A stretch of 64,000 nucleotides of DNA from Ornithodoros turicata (GCF_037126465.1 NC_088210.1:13104011-13168010); one strand, 5' to 3'. Counted from the first letter of the stretch, positions 1 through 10,618 are shown. Notes: generated by a model from the letters alone, not told the origin. Numbers and translations are program-made.

Positions 1-366
1 CATTGACTCGTCGTTATTGTCGCGCGGGAGCGGTATCAAATGATGGCAGTTGGCAGAGCGTGGGTATCATCACGAATATAGCCAGGAAGGGGTAAAGGGT
101 TCGAGGTGAGGTCAGTAAAGGATGGATGAATCAGATGTGCGCTGTGGATGGGCGGCACGTTAGAGGAGTCTTATTTGCACAAGGCTAGCTTCCTGAGGAA
201 AACGCGCGAGGTTGGGAGTTTCTGTGGATGGCTCCGCGTAAGAACCTCCGGGGGATTTATAGGGTGCCCGCAAACATGCCAGTCCTGGAGTGTGCAAGGT
301 AGGTTTCCCGGCATTCTTTCAGGTGTTCGATAGTTTCAGATTGATGACAGTGACCGCAGCAGGCAT
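1..366. other. Unassigned sequence
   Basis: I see no recognisable gene or repeat here. A 61-codon open frame at 148-333 has no familiar motif and is probably chance. Confidence 0.4.
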
Positions 367-613
367 TAGAGTCACTAAATAAGCTACGCTTCAGAGTAAC
401 GACACTGAGGCAAAAAGAGCCGCCATGTTGCTTCGGATGACCTCCAGCCCCACCTCACCTCTATTTTGGCAGTAGAAATAGATGAAGATGAAGTTTAGCA
501 GTGGAAGAAGACAACACTTCAAAGAGCGCTAAATGGATGGCGCTGGAGGTCATCCGAAACAACATGGCGGCTCAGTGTCGATACTCTGAAGCGTAGCTTA
601 TTTAGTGACTCTA
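367..613. mobile_element. hAT-like MITE, copy 1
   Basis: The 247-bp element begins TAGAGTCACTAAATAAG and ends with its reverse complement. It is flanked on both sides by the 8-bp duplication GCAGGCAT (359-366 and 614-621). The inverted arms extend about 80 bp with a few mismatches, so the element is close to a complete hairpin. The terminal TAGAG and the 8-bp duplication fit the hAT superfamily. There is no coding capacity. A second full copy lies at 56516-56757 with the inner segment in the opposite orientation, and a larger relative surrounds that copy. Confidence 0.88.
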
Positions 614-1153
614 GCAGGCATCATCCTTGGAACCAATTTTACGTATACAGGCTCTCTCAAGACAAACTCTCTTTCCAGAAGTTTTCAAATTTTGGACGGA
701 GACGACTTAAATTCTGGACAAGAAAATGTCGCACCTATATAGTTATACATACGAGCCGACTGCCCCCTCCCGTAATTTCTTCCTCCTCCGGCGCTCGGCC
801 GCGCTTCCGATGCCCAGAGGAAAATGGACCTTTATTTCACAAAGGCCTACGCGCATGCGCATGACCTTGAGGCGCCGGAGAGGGTTATCTCCGTCTTCAC
901 TAGATGGCGCAGTATGGAGACGACAGAGGTGCGGAGAAGTGGGGAGACCGCACGAACGGTGCGAGCTCGTCGGTCCCACTCTGAACTGCTTTTGGTCCTT
1001 TGTGTTACCCACGTGGATTTGACTTGGCGCGCGCCGAAGCGTGGTTCGCTGAAGAGCCGCTAGGATACGACGCGCATGTGAAACAGGTCCATATACTGAA
1101 AACTCAGAAAATACGCAGATTTCGAAGGAAAAGGCTTGACAGAGAGTTGTTCA
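614..1153. other. Unassigned sequence
   Basis: Several overlapping open frames of 70-114 codons occur on both strands between 726 and 1404. None carries a recognisable domain, and they shadow one another in a moderately GC-rich stretch. I see no repeat relationship to other parts of the window. Confidence 0.4.
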
Positions 1154-1772
1154 TAGAGCCCTGCACCATCCGCGGATGGAAGCGGATATCCGCAATATAC
1201 TTGCGGATTCGGATGAAAATTTAGCACTTTCTGCGGTGTGCGGATCGGATGCGGATGGCTCGAGGTCGGATGCGGATCGGTAGCGGATCGGATGCGGATA
1301 TACCGCGTGCTGTCATTTTTCCACCCGCAATTTATTTGTATTGCGCGCCGACAGCCGACAGCGAGCGCATGCTCTGGTTCACCTTTGACCATGCACGGCG
1401 CCAAGACGGGAGAGGAGGCACTCAGGCGTCTCGAACCGCGCGAGCGCCGACGAGGTAGCGTTCCACGCGTTCCAGAAGTCTCTCCATATCGCGTTTGTTG
1501 AAAGGTTTACCTTTGCTTGTCGTCATGACTGAGTCCTCCCGTGACAGCATGGAGGCATCCGAAATTATACCAACATGCTTCCGGCGGTCTTTACGCGTCT
1601 TTCGAAACGTGCGGATTTTTGCGGATCGGATGCGGATGGTGCGTTTTGCTCAGCGGATCGGATGCGGATGTAAACTGTTGTGTATGGTGCGGATACGGAT
1701 CGGATGCGGATAACGTGTGCGCGGATGCGGGTCGGATGCGGATGCCAAAAACCTCATCCGCGCAGGGCTCTA
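1154..1772. mobile_element. hAT-like non-autonomous element with GCGGAT subterminal arrays
   Basis: The ends are inverted: TAGAGCCCTGC at 1154 and GCAGGGCTCTA ending at 1772. Between them, the motif GCGGATCGGATGCGGAT and variants recur many times near both ends (about 1165-1300 and 1615-1765), with a non-repetitive centre. Small hAT elements are built this way, with dense subterminal motifs bound by the transposase. The flanking 8-mers (GTTGTTCA and GTTCAATT) are not a clean duplication, so the superfamily call rests on termini and architecture. No transposase frame is present. Confidence 0.65.
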
Positions 1773-3451
1773 GTTCAATTTCTACTGCACACGTCAAGCA
1801 CGTTTTCTTTCACTCTCTTTTTTTTTAGTTTCGTTGGGGAGCGAGCTATCCCTTTCAAAAAGAAAAAAAAATGTGGCTTCATTATTCTGAGGTGCAAACC
1901 AAGACTTTGCCTGTTCCCGGCATAAAATTTTGACACCGCGACTTAGGAAACAAAAAAAAAATCGTAAAGCCCATCAGGCTGTTTTGCCGTTCGTTGTGAC
2001 TCCCATTGTGCGGCAACAGACGGTGGGACGACGCGCTGCACCTGCTTCGGCCTCACAAGCAGAAGGTATAAATCATTTCGGGCGAACGTCGTTTGATGGA
2101 TGACCGAGCAACTTTGATGACTCCTTATCTACGGCTGGCTCAGATAGGATTTTTTTTCCTTTGTTTCCTTTTATGCCGCCACATAGAGAGAGAGAGAGAG
2201 AGAGAGAGTGAAAGAGCAAGCAATCTCGAAGGATATTGGTGTAAGGCGCGCGCCTGTGTGCTTATCCTCCTGGCGCGGTGTTACAGGGCAGGTCCACGAC
2301 GGCAAATATTGACTCCTCTCTCTCTCAGCGCCAGCCCGGAGTGGATACCGAGAGCGAATTAGACGCGGAATAAGGACACGAGTCCCCTTCCCAATCTCTT
2401 CCCGGCCGTAACTTGGTGTGTGTGTCCACTGTGGCAATGGAATGTAGCGTGGTGGTTCCTGTATCAGGGGAAGGTATACACACATTGATCTTGTCTGTAT
2501 GCGTCATTTTGGTCGGCACGTGTGGATGGTGGGCAATTCGAACGGTGGTTTAAGATTCTAGAAAACCCGGAACAGCCCGATTTTTAACCCTTTTTGCTTT
2601 AGGATTATCTCATGCTTCCTGTATTTGCTTGCTATATTTAGACCCTGTCTCTCTCTGTATTTTTCTTCTTTCTTTTTTTTTTGTGTGTGTGTCAGTGTTG
2701 CATCCCACCAACAATTATGTGCTAAAAGCTCTAAAACCCTCAGTGGTCGGAAAAGACAACGGACGATCAAGAAGAGGCAACCACACTGCACTATAGTTGT
2801 GGTTGTTTCCCCTTGGTCGTCCGTTTCGTCTTAGCATTTCCAGTCCGTTGGTTTCAGCGCGTTTAGCAACCTCAACTATAATACCTCAAAAATAATATAA
2901 TAAACCTCACATTTAACTCACACATTTCTCGAAACCTAAACCTCTCTCCCCGCTATTGAATTGTGTGCAACTTAAAGGAAGAAAAATATTATCTGTCTGC
3001 AGGCAGGCAGATGCTGAATCTATGTCGCTCTCCTCGTCTTGTCATTGCCACTTGAGTGACGTGAATATGACCCCAGAATGACGGTGATTTGTCGAATCAC
3101 CGCGCCTGTCAATTGTGACCTATTTTACCACGTGCCTAAACCGTATTTATTGAAGAATGTAGAATAAATTTTCACTTACCTTTTGAGTCCCGGAAAATGC
3201 CGAAAAACACCCGCCGAGTATTTTTCTAGAAACTTCGACATATTCCGAAAAACTCCGAATTATACTCTCGCATGTCGTGCAACATGCCGATAATGCCCGT
3301 ACACGATTGCATTTTTTTTTTTCTCTCCGTGGGATCACATTTGCGTCTTCCCCTCAGCTCATTTCCGGGTGGAATGCGGGGAAGACCCGCCTGCGGAGCC
3401 GCTAGCCGGGAAGGGCCTTCGCCTGTAACACTTTTATTAGTGGGTCAAGGC
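1773..3451. other. Unassigned sequence with simple repeats
   Basis: I recognise no gene. The stretch holds several A- or T-rich runs, an (AG)n microsatellite at 2185-2208 and a short (GT)n near 2682-2692. Open frames here are low-complexity or unconvincing. Confidence 0.4.
2185..2208. repeat. (AG)n microsatellite
   Basis: Twelve uninterrupted AG dinucleotides follow ACAT. Confidence 0.95.
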
Positions 3452-3596
3452 CCCAACAACACCGAATGTCCTTTTGATGCAGGAATAATGTCCCAACGGA
3501 TTCGCACGTCCGATGGATATCTGAGGGACATCCATCGGACATACAAATTCGTTAGGACATTATTCGTACATTCAGAGGACATCCAGTGTTGTTGGG
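3452..3596. repeat. 145-bp foldback element
   Basis: CCCAACAACAC at the left pairs with GTGTTGTTGGG at the right. Most of the interior also pairs, including AATAATGTCC with GGACATTATT and GTCCGATGGAT with ATCCATCGGAC, leaving a very short loop near 3522. The layout is that of a palindromic MITE. I find no second copy in the window, and the target duplication is unclear because the right flank is a G run. Confidence 0.7.
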
Positions 3597-4627
3597 AGGG
3601 GGGGGGGGGGGCTCAAATACACGTGGAACCCGCCAAGAAAGGAAATTCTTCGCGTTCTCAATGTCTCCTCCTTACTGACCTGCTCTCCTAGTACGAGGCA
3701 GTATAGCTGCTGATGTGTTGACAACTATTTTTGGCGCAAACATTCAAAGACGCCGAAACTATCCGAATTTTACAGAACATATAAATGCCGAAAAACGACG
3801 GCCGTATCTCCCCAGGAATAAATGGCCAAAACGCGGAACCCTGTTTATAATTTACGTCCGACCGAACAATTCATCAATTCGCGCAACCCCCCCTCCTCTC
3901 TAAGAACGCATTCCACGTTCCTCCCTAAGGACTCCTCGAGAAAACAAGCTGCTTTAATCTTCTTTTGTGAATTCCACGCGCACGCGCATTCGCCCGCTAC
4001 AATCATCTCTCAGAGTAAGCGCCCTTGTGCACCTTCTATCAGTTCGCTTATACTGATAACATATAGGCAACGAAGAACGGCGTAGACGTCTCCGCTCCAT
4101 CTTCCGCATTATCACCAACGCACATAGTAAAGTACAAGGATGTTTTCAGTCCGCTTTGTTGTTAGAGGCGCGGTGCATTATTCATGAGGACAACCTTCAG
4201 CCAGCACACACGGAAATTGAGACCCAAACAACCGCTTGTAGGCACACACTGTTTGATGTTCCCACTACATCGGATAGGTCTTGTTTACAAGCGTCGAAAA
4301 TAAAAGTTAAAATCTAGGTCTCGTGTCAGAGGAGATCAGTGTCTCCACTGTTGCACACGACGAGAAAGTAGATGACTTTCTCTCTCTCTCTCTCTCTATC
4401 TGCTGTGTGCGGAGATCACTCGCTAGAGTGAGGTGCACACCACGTATCATCTGCCGAACGTTAAGCACTGCACTGATTCGTATCTTTGTGTGCATCTAAA
4501 GTATGAGAAGCGCTTTTTTTTTTCGACCCGAAAATCTGCTTCGCCATCGTATATCGCCCGATTTTACGGCTCCTGAAATAAACCCCGAATTTCAAAAATA
4601 TAAAACCCGAAAACACAAAGCCCTAGG
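3597..4627. other. Unassigned sequence with simple repeats
   Basis: This holds a G homopolymer directly after the foldback (about 3598-3610) and a (TC)n tract at 4379-4398. No convincing gene. Confidence 0.4.
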
Positions 4628-4847
4628 TATACCTGCCATACGGGCAGTCTTCAATGATCGTTCAAGTCAATGGCCATTGAACATGCGAGTAGCGCCACGT
4701 AGCGTGTAACATGTCAACCTGTCTAATAGCACTCAATCCAATGTTCCCTGACAGGTTGACACGTTAGCCGCTTGGTCGCGCTGCGCGCGTGTTCAATGGC
4801 CATTGGTTTCAAGGATCATTGAAGACTGCCCATGTGGCAGGGGTATA
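4628..4847. mobile_element. Foldback MITE, family C, copy 1
   Basis: The left end reads TATACCTGCCATACGGGCAG and the right end CTGCCCATGTGGCAGGGGTATA. Inside, both arms carry GGCAGTCTTCAATGATC followed by a TGGCCATTGAACATGCG-type block and the opposing GTGTAACATGTCAACCTGTC / GACAGGTTGACACGTTA pair, so the element is an inverted repeat almost throughout. There is no coding capacity. Related copies lie at 34118-34347 and 34781-35003, and a tandem expansion at 22850-23676. Confidence 0.8.
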
Positions 4848-4878
4848 ATATACTACATGTTCAGCGAACTACTGTCTA

Positions 4879-5115
4879 CACTCCTAAAACAGAACTTCAT
4901 AACACGCACCTAGCCAACAATCATTCCCAATGACACCGCTTTCTAGCCCTACCTTTTGAAATCGGGAGGCGTGCGCCAATCTGGGATACTTATGCAGTTC
5001 CGTTAATTGTCACAAAAAGGCGTACTCCCTGCGCTTTCCACAAGCAAGGATTGGTAACGGTATCTGTCTGTACAATATGGTTGGCCTCCAGTTTGTTATG
5101 TGGTGAAGATATTGC
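4879..5115. mobile_element. Palindromic MITE, family A, diverged copy
   Basis: It begins CACTCCTAAAACAGAACTTC and shows the family's arm elements in order: GCACCTAGCCAAC, ATCGGGAGGCG, then GTCACAAAAAGGCGTAC, ATGGTTGGC and GTGGTGAAG. It is clearly older than the copies at 9246 or 38612, since the arms no longer pair well. Confidence 0.7.
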
Positions 5116-5200
5116 TTGTGAATAGGACGGTGGACAAGAAAAATAAATAAAAAATACTCCGAGCACTAATGTCACGTCGGGATGAAACACCTCAACCACC

Positions 5201-5470
5201 ATGATGAAAATAATCTTGTTGTTGTTCGTTGTCTGTCTTCTGTTCTTCCAAATCCAGCCAATGTTTCCTATACAACAGGAACGGATCTTCGCCGGAAAAC
5301 ACGCACTACACACATCATGTACGCACAAAGCGTTATGCGGTGGTCTTGGCGGTGGAAGTGCTGATCGTGCGAACAGCTTGCCGAAGCAGTGGTGTTTGTT
5401 GAAGAGCTCACCCTTGTCGGCCTCCCAGAGGTGGGCAACGTCACGACTAACGCTGTATGGGGGGAATTAG
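5201..5470 (+). CDS. Hypothetical short ORF with signal-peptide-like start, running into a SINE
   Basis: This is the only frame in the window that resembles a host gene start. The ATG at 5201 follows CAACCACC, a favourable Kozak context, and a second in-frame ATG follows at once. Residues 3-20 give a lysine then a strongly hydrophobic run (KIILLLFVVCLLFF), as in a secretory signal peptide. Residues about 25-55 are small and contain three cysteines. From about 5419 the frame overlaps a minus-strand SINE fragment, so the last third of the 89 residues is probably not original coding sequence; a real gene would need a splice donor before that. I recognise no family. A chance frame remains quite possible. 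Confidence 0.25.
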   Translation: MMKIILLLFVVCLLFFQIQPMFPIQQERIFAGKHALHTSCTHKALCGGLGGGSADRANSLPKQWCLLKSSPLSASQRWATSRLTLYGGN

Positions 5471-5528
5471 CGTCCTGGGCCGACTTCTAAGAGAACTATG
5501 CCGACATATGTCTAACAGCGCCTGAGGT
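5419..5528 (-). mobile_element. SINE-1 fragment (body only)
   Basis: Reading the plus strand, GGGCAACGTCACGACTAACG, CGTCCTGGGCCGACTTCTAA and GCCGACATATGTCT match the SINE-1 body in reverse orientation. The tRNA-related head with the B box is missing. Confidence 0.8.
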
Positions 5529-6507
5529 GTTGTAGTGTTACATAAATGGCATACCATTTCATCTTCACCAAATCAGGGGACATTGCGATATCATTCTGAA
5601 TGCTGGCTCCCCCTCACAGTGTTGTCCGTTCAAGTTCTGTTTTTACGTGTAGTGCATCATAATTGCATAGGGAAACAATATTTTTATAACCCATATTATG
5701 AAGCGCATTAATAAACGTGTGACACGCCACAAGCGTTATCTACAGATCTACCGAGGACCTACTTTTGGGAGCGTCCTTGTCGTCTTCCGCTTCTAATTAG
5801 CAGAATGTTTATTCCTTCGAACGACCAGAGAGGCGGAAGAAGACGAACGACCCAGGCCTTCGTTGTTACGAGAAAAATTGAGGCAGTTGCGCTGAGGCCT
5901 CCGAAACGCGGAAGAGCACAGTTGCCCAATGGGAAAGACGAGAAGGGTCAGCCTCAATAATTAACCAGCAACGACATTTACTTTATTTTTTGTGTGTGTG
6001 TCCCCGTTCTTGGAAACATAGACGGACTCCTAACGGAGAAACAAAAGCGATCGTAGCACCGCTTGTACTATACGACGTTTAATTAAACAGCAGCGCCGCT
6101 CTTCTCTAGCGATTGGTTCTATTTCCGCTCTTCTCTCTCGCTCTCTTTTTTATTTCCTCCTCCTTATATTTTTGCTGCGCTTGAAATTCCTTAATTACAT
6201 CCAGTTAGGTTGCATGCGCCTTCGCAGTTCCGTGCGTGCGTTGGATAAAACATTGAAAGAGACACTCGTTCTCAACGATGAAATATAAAATAAAAAGAAA
6301 GTGTCCGTTCAGTGCATGTCCAATTATGTAGATCGGGATTTTGGTTTCGAAACGCGGTAAATATTTCAGGTTCTTCTTCACTTCGCGTCTTCTTTTTTTT
6401 TTTTCTTTCTCTCTCTCTCTTCTTTTATTTGTTTCCACGACGGAGAAAGAAATCGGACGATGCTGAGCCAGGGCCACCGATATACAGGAAGCCTCTTTAA
6501 TGCCACC
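5529..6507. other. Unassigned sequence
   Basis: No gene is recognised. A weak hairpin lies near 5772-5850 (GTCGTCTTCCGC against GCGGAAGAAGAC). Pyrimidine-rich runs occur at 6120-6175 and 6380-6430. Confidence 0.4.
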
Positions 6508-6700
6508 ACGCTTAGGCGGGCAACGTCACGGTTATCTCAAGTGGAGGGGATGGTGCGTCCTGGGCCGACTTCACACGGAAATGTGCCGACATTTTTCTTA
6601 AAGCGTGTGAGAAAAACAGCACGGAAAACAGCCAGACAGCACAGCCGGCACCTGGATTCGAGCCCGGGGCGCCTCCCAGTGTCGGCGCGGAGGCCTCCTT
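6508..6700 (-). mobile_element. SINE-1, diverged copy
   Basis: The plus strand shows GGCGGGCAACGTCACGGTTA, CGTCCTGGGCCGACTTCA, a changed middle, then CAGACAGCACAGCCGGCACC and GGATTCGAGCCCGGG, the complement of the pol III B box. The head is at the right and the 3' tail is missing at the left. Confidence 0.85.
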
Positions 6701-6930
6701 TCACTCCTTCTTCACAAGTCAACGAATCGTAGCAGACGATTACAAACACAGGCTTTTTGTGGCTACAAGTGGCTACGCATGCGGCTCGTAGTGGTAGCGG
6801 CTCGTCTCCATATCCACGGCCGCTGAAAGCACGTCCGTGACTGGCTAACTCTTAATTGCGACGTCACGTCGTTTCAGCGATCGGGCTGTCTTTCTAGGTG
6901 GCGTTGATTCAGCTTGGGCGACCTTCTAGT
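6690..6930 (-). repeat. Dispersed repeat, family D, minus copy
   Basis: GGAGGCCTCCTTTCACTCCTTC, CACGGCCGCTGAAAGCACGT, ACGTCACGTCG and TCTTTCTAGGTGGCGTTG match, in reverse or diverged form, the family D repeat whose best copy is at 57520-57990. It is probably a non-autonomous transposon of unknown class. No coding. Confidence 0.55.
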
Positions 6931-7137
6931 GACACGCCGTAATGTTCCCGCTTCCACTCGAAAAACATAGATGGCGCAACTTCAGACCGGCCTGTCCACC
7001 GACCAGAGAACAGTACGCCACAGATGGATTCGTTCCCAATTTAAGCTATGCTCACTCACAAAACTTAGTTGTCTGTTACACTTCATTATTAGTAGTCAAT
7101 AATTGAAAAATGTGCGCCAACATTGCAGTGAAGAGCG

Positions 7138-7403
7138 GTTGGAACAGTTTCCTTTGCGCCTTCTGATAGGATAATCGCAATTCTAAACATTTTCACACCT
7201 TTAAAGGTGTAAAATGGGTGTAGCTAGCAGTAGTACTCCCTGTTTACACCCCGTGAGTCTCGTTTCAGAGGTTGGTACAGTTTTCCTTGCACCTTCTGAT
7301 AAGATAACCATCATCTAAATATTTTTACACCCTTACAGGTGTAAAATGGGCGTATCTAGCAGTACTACTCCCTTTGTACACCCCTGTGAGCCTCATTTCT
7401 GAG
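7138..7403. repeat. Tandem duplication, 2 x 133 bp
   Basis: Unit 1 begins GTTGGAACAG at 7138 and unit 2 begins GTTGGTACAG at 7271. Both proceed through CCTTCTGATA, TTTACACC..GGTGTAAAATGGG, TAGCAGTA and CCTGTGAGTCTC-type blocks. The units contain self-complementary ACACC/GGTGT pairs, and the same ACACC/GGTGT words continue to about 7700. Confidence 0.85.
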
Positions 7404-7740
7404 TTTTGAGGGTGTAAATATGGTGAATTACACCTTTTTTCCAAAAATATCGTAATGAGGGTGTGATACAGGGGTGTAATGTAGGACGAACTTGTATGTT
7501 CAACATCAATTTTACTCAATACCATCAAGAATAAAGTACAGGCCTTTTTTTATATTTAACTCTTAACACTCTCCAGGCCTTTTTTGATTGTGCCTTGTGT
7601 GTTACATTCCAACTCTCATAAGGCCACAGGGTACAAGGGTAAATATACCTTGAAAGGTGTGCGCCCTGTACATGTTGATTTGCACTCTTAAAGGTGTAAA
7701 AAGATTTAGAGTAACGAGCCTTGACGTAGAGAGAGTCGAC
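7404..7740. repeat. ACACC/GGTGT-rich stretch
   Basis: The continuation of the tandem block keeps repeating GGTGTAA, TTACACC and AAAGGTGT words in both orientations. A similar stretch based on TATACC/GGTATA lies at 32455-32660; the two also share a TGCGCCCTG word. No gene. Confidence 0.5.
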
Positions 7741-8303
7741 TAAAGGCCAGTTCCCACATATAGCGCTTTGCTACATAGCACTAGAAAATTGCGCTATATT
7801 TTCCTCCTCGCATTTCTACGAACCGCTATAAAACCGCTCTTGTCGAAGTAGAACCCCGGTCAACTTTTCTAGCGCTATATTGAGCGGTGAGTCTGCGTTA
7901 ACCAATCATGAGATTCTTTCAGTCGTGACGTCGCGGAAGCTGGGGTTTGTTTTGCTTCCGATCACTCGAAGCAGCAAGGCGGGAAGACGACGACGATGAC
8001 GACGACGCGAAAATGGCCACGAGTTTCATCTGCCAATGCATGGGTGTTGGTTATAAGTCTGGTATCGCGATCACAGCATCCAAAGTGTCATCCCCCTTGA
8101 TGCTGCGGATACCCGACGCCGACAGTAAGCAATCACGGTAGCACCGGTGCATCACGTCGCAAAAAGATATCCCGTGACCCCAGCAGGATAGCGCTATGTG
8201 CTCGGTTGTATGTGAGAACGGCAAACGGAAAAACAGCGCTAGGTTTCGAGCGCTATTTTCTAGCCCTATAGAGGGAAGCGCTATATGTGGGAACTCGCCT
8301 TTA
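7741..8303. mobile_element. TIR element, unclassified (about 563 bp)
   Basis: The left end TAAAGGCCAGTTCCCACATA and the right end, read on the other strand as TAAAGGCGAGTTCCCACATA, form inverted repeats that continue as TAGCGCTT. Extra TAGCGCTAT words recur inside both ends. Terminal motifs of the form GGCC.GTTCCCACA occur in PIF/Harbinger and ISL2EU-type elements, but I cannot see a clear target duplication. The centre contains a run of GAC/GAT codon-like repeats near 7986-8008 and no transposase. Confidence 0.75.
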
Positions 8304-8304
8304 G

Positions 8305-8840
8305 GCTTCAAGCTAACACACCGTTGCCTCATCATCCGACGTGACAACGGTCTCCGTCAGTCGTGATTGCACGTGGCTTTTTACAGGCTTCTTTTAGAGT
8401 GAAAAAGGAGGTGGGGGGGGGGGGGGAGGCACACAACGCGTGCCAATTTTTTTTTTTGTCTTTTTCTGCTTGGATTGCCATGCTTGCCTAACGATCTCAT
8501 TTCCATAACACGACAGCACATGAGCGACGGCGCTCAAGTCGCTTCACAAGCGCTTAAAATACTTTGCTTCGCTTAACAATGTCTCAGCGCCTAAGTGGCT
8601 TATAGACAACCTGCGTCCCTTCGTTATCGATTACGTATCGCCGTATCGCGCAAAGCATGCTCCGAGGCGTTATCCGCTTGACCAGTCTATCAGTCGACGC
8701 ATTTTTCCTGCTTCTTGCCCACCACAGCAAAATATAACCTGAAACCGGTCTTCTCATGACGTCACATGTTTTTTAAACAGGGGGTCGTCTATACCCTAGC
8801 GCCACACGGCAAACTTAATGCATTAAACGGAATGTCATTT
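8305..8840. other. Unassigned sequence
   Basis: This holds a G homopolymer around 8412-8427 followed by a T run. No gene or dispersed repeat recognised. Confidence 0.4.
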
Positions 8841-9045
8841 ACTTCACATCCTAACCAACCATCATGTCGAATGACATCGTTCTCTCCTCTGATTTGTTGA
8901 AAACAGGAGGCGTAAGCCATTTCTGTGACAATTATGCAGAACATAACTGGAACAGAAAAGGGCGTACGCCGCCTGTTTGCAACAAATCATGGGAGATGAC
9001 GATGTCTATCGAGATTATGGTTGGTTAGGAGGTGAAGCGAATGCG
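8841..9045. mobile_element. Palindromic MITE, family A, diverged copy
   Basis: Arms contain AACCAACCATCATG, TGATTTGTTGAAAACAGGAG, then GGGCGTACGCC, GCAACAAATCATGGG and GATTATGGTTGGTTAGGAG in mirror order. The outer ends are worn away. Confidence 0.75.
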
Positions 9046-9061
9046 AATACTCAGTGTGAAC

Positions 9062-9594
9062 CAGGTCGTGCGGCACAGTGGTGAGGGAGTGGTGGCCGTG
9101 TCACGTCGAGACTGGGAGGTACCCGGGTTCGAATCCGCGTGCCGGCTGTGCTGTCTGCGGTTTTTCCTCGGTTTTCCTCAGACTTTTTCAGACATATGTG
9201 CGGCACGGTTCCCTCAGAAGTCGGCCCAGGACGCACATTCCCCCACACTCTTAACAATGAACTTCACCGCATAGCACACTCCTAGCCAACCATAATCTCG
9301 AGTGATATCGTTATCTGCCCGGATTTGTTGAAAATGGGAGGCGTACGCCTTTTTTTTGTGACACTTATGCTGTTCATAATTGTCACAGAAAAGGCGTACG
9401 CCTCCCGTTTTCAACAAATCCGGGCAGATAACGATATCACTCGAGATTATGGTTGGCTAGGAGTGTGCTATGCGGTGAAGTTCATTTTTAAGAGTGCAGG
9501 GCGTCAGTGGTGACGTTGCTCACCTCTGTGAGGCCGACAACGACGAGCACTTTCACCACCCACCTCACCTCAATGTGAATAAATAAATAAAAAA
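9062..9594 (+). mobile_element. SINE-1, near full length, split by a family A MITE
   Basis: This is the best view of SINE-1. A tRNA-related head begins near 9068 (A-box-like CGGCACAGTGGTGAG) and carries the pol III B box GGTTCGAATCC at 9126-9136. The body has GCCGGCTGTGCTGTCTGCGG and AGTCGGCCCAGGACGCACAT. At 9246-9496 the body is interrupted by a palindromic MITE and resumes at 9497 with CAGGGCGTCAGTGGTGACG, then a CACC-rich part and an (AATA)n tail to about 9594. A CA dinucleotide sits on both sides of the MITE. The architecture matches tRNA-derived SINEs reported from hard ticks (Ruka); I could not align it. Confidence 0.9.
9246..9496. mobile_element. Palindromic MITE, family A, inside SINE-1
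   Basis: The 251-bp element runs from CACTCTTAACAATGAACTTC to GAAGTTCATTTTTAAGAGTG and is a near-perfect inverted repeat over its whole length. Each arm contains a GGCGTACGCC-type word next to TTTGTTGAAAA, and the loop is about ten bases. Insertion into SINE-1 shows it moved after that SINE was in place. Confidence 0.92.
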
Positions 9595-10438
9595 GTATAT
9601 GCCATTCCGCTTAACGCATTAAGTTCGCCGCGTGGCTGGGGTATATTAAACTGACAAAAAACGAACCACTCGATAAAAATCCGTACACACAAAAAAAAAA
9701 AACATTGATGTGTTTCCCCTCTTCTTTTTCTCGAAAAAGAAAAAAAAAACTGCGCCACTTCTTAACTACACCTGTACTCCAACGAGTAACGCAGTTACGA
9801 TATTTTCCCTCGCTCCTCGACAACAATATTATGCATGTTTTATGCTCTACCCACTCACTCGTGCAGTATAGGGCACGGCACAGCGCAAGCAGCGTCCCGA
9901 CTGGGGGGTTTGGGTCGGGCAGGCGCGGTGTGTGTTAGCAGCAGCCACTTTATCAGTTGGCTGCAGGCTTCGGCTTCCCATTATATGGACGTCCTCCCTT
10001 TCAGCAGTCAACAATTGCTTCGCGCTAATAGGGGAGTTGGTCGCTTCAACCCCTTTTCTATTTCTAGCAACCGAACCGTAGTGAACGAACGCCACCGGAC
10101 TTTCGCCTCTTTTTCCTCTCTTAGTTTCGCTTTCCCCGCACGAGGACTTTCTGCCGTTTGGGATGTTTTCTTTATTTTTTTTTTCTTACTTCGGGCTTTC
10201 TCGAGCAGCACATAAACAAAGACTTCGTAGAAATAAGGCGAGAGACTTTTGTAAATGGCAGTAAAGTAAACATGAGAGAAAGAAAAGTTCGCTTGCGTTC
10301 GCTCGTTTATTTCGAGCCGTTTTTCGGTAGCGAGGCGTGGCCGTAGGAACGCAGAGACACCAGGCTAAGGCGTCGGGAGTGACTGAGAGTGACGATGCTC
10401 TTCGTGGACCGTCAACGAGCGAAGGATAACGTTCCAAA
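9595..10438. other. Unassigned sequence
   Basis: Several pyrimidine- or purine-rich stretches produce long but low-complexity open frames on both strands. No recognisable gene. Confidence 0.4.
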
Positions 10439-10439
10439 T

Positions 10440-10576
10440 GGGATAAAAAAAACAAAAAACACGGAGGTCTATGGGATAAAAAAAACACGGAGGTCTATGG
10501 GATAAAAAAAACAAAAAACACGGAGGTCTATGGGATAAAAAAACACGGAGGTCTATGGGATAAAAAAACAAAAACC
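10440..10576. repeat. Minisatellite with alternating 33/26-bp units
   Basis: GGGATAAAAAA units begin at 10440, 10473, 10499, 10532 and 10557, each followed by ACACGGAGGTCTAT. Spacings are 33, 26, 33 and 25, because every second unit lacks an internal ACAAAAA block. The array is thus a 59-bp dimer repeated about two and a half times. It is nearly identical between units and probably recent. Confidence 0.92.
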
Positions 10577-10618
10577 GAAGTCCACACCACTTCTGAGGAA
10601 TGCACCCGGACGTAAATA

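Noticed and set aside
1060..1404. 114-codon minus frame
   Set aside because: Its histidine/proline/arginine-rich text is the translation of GGAT arrays in a hAT-like element.
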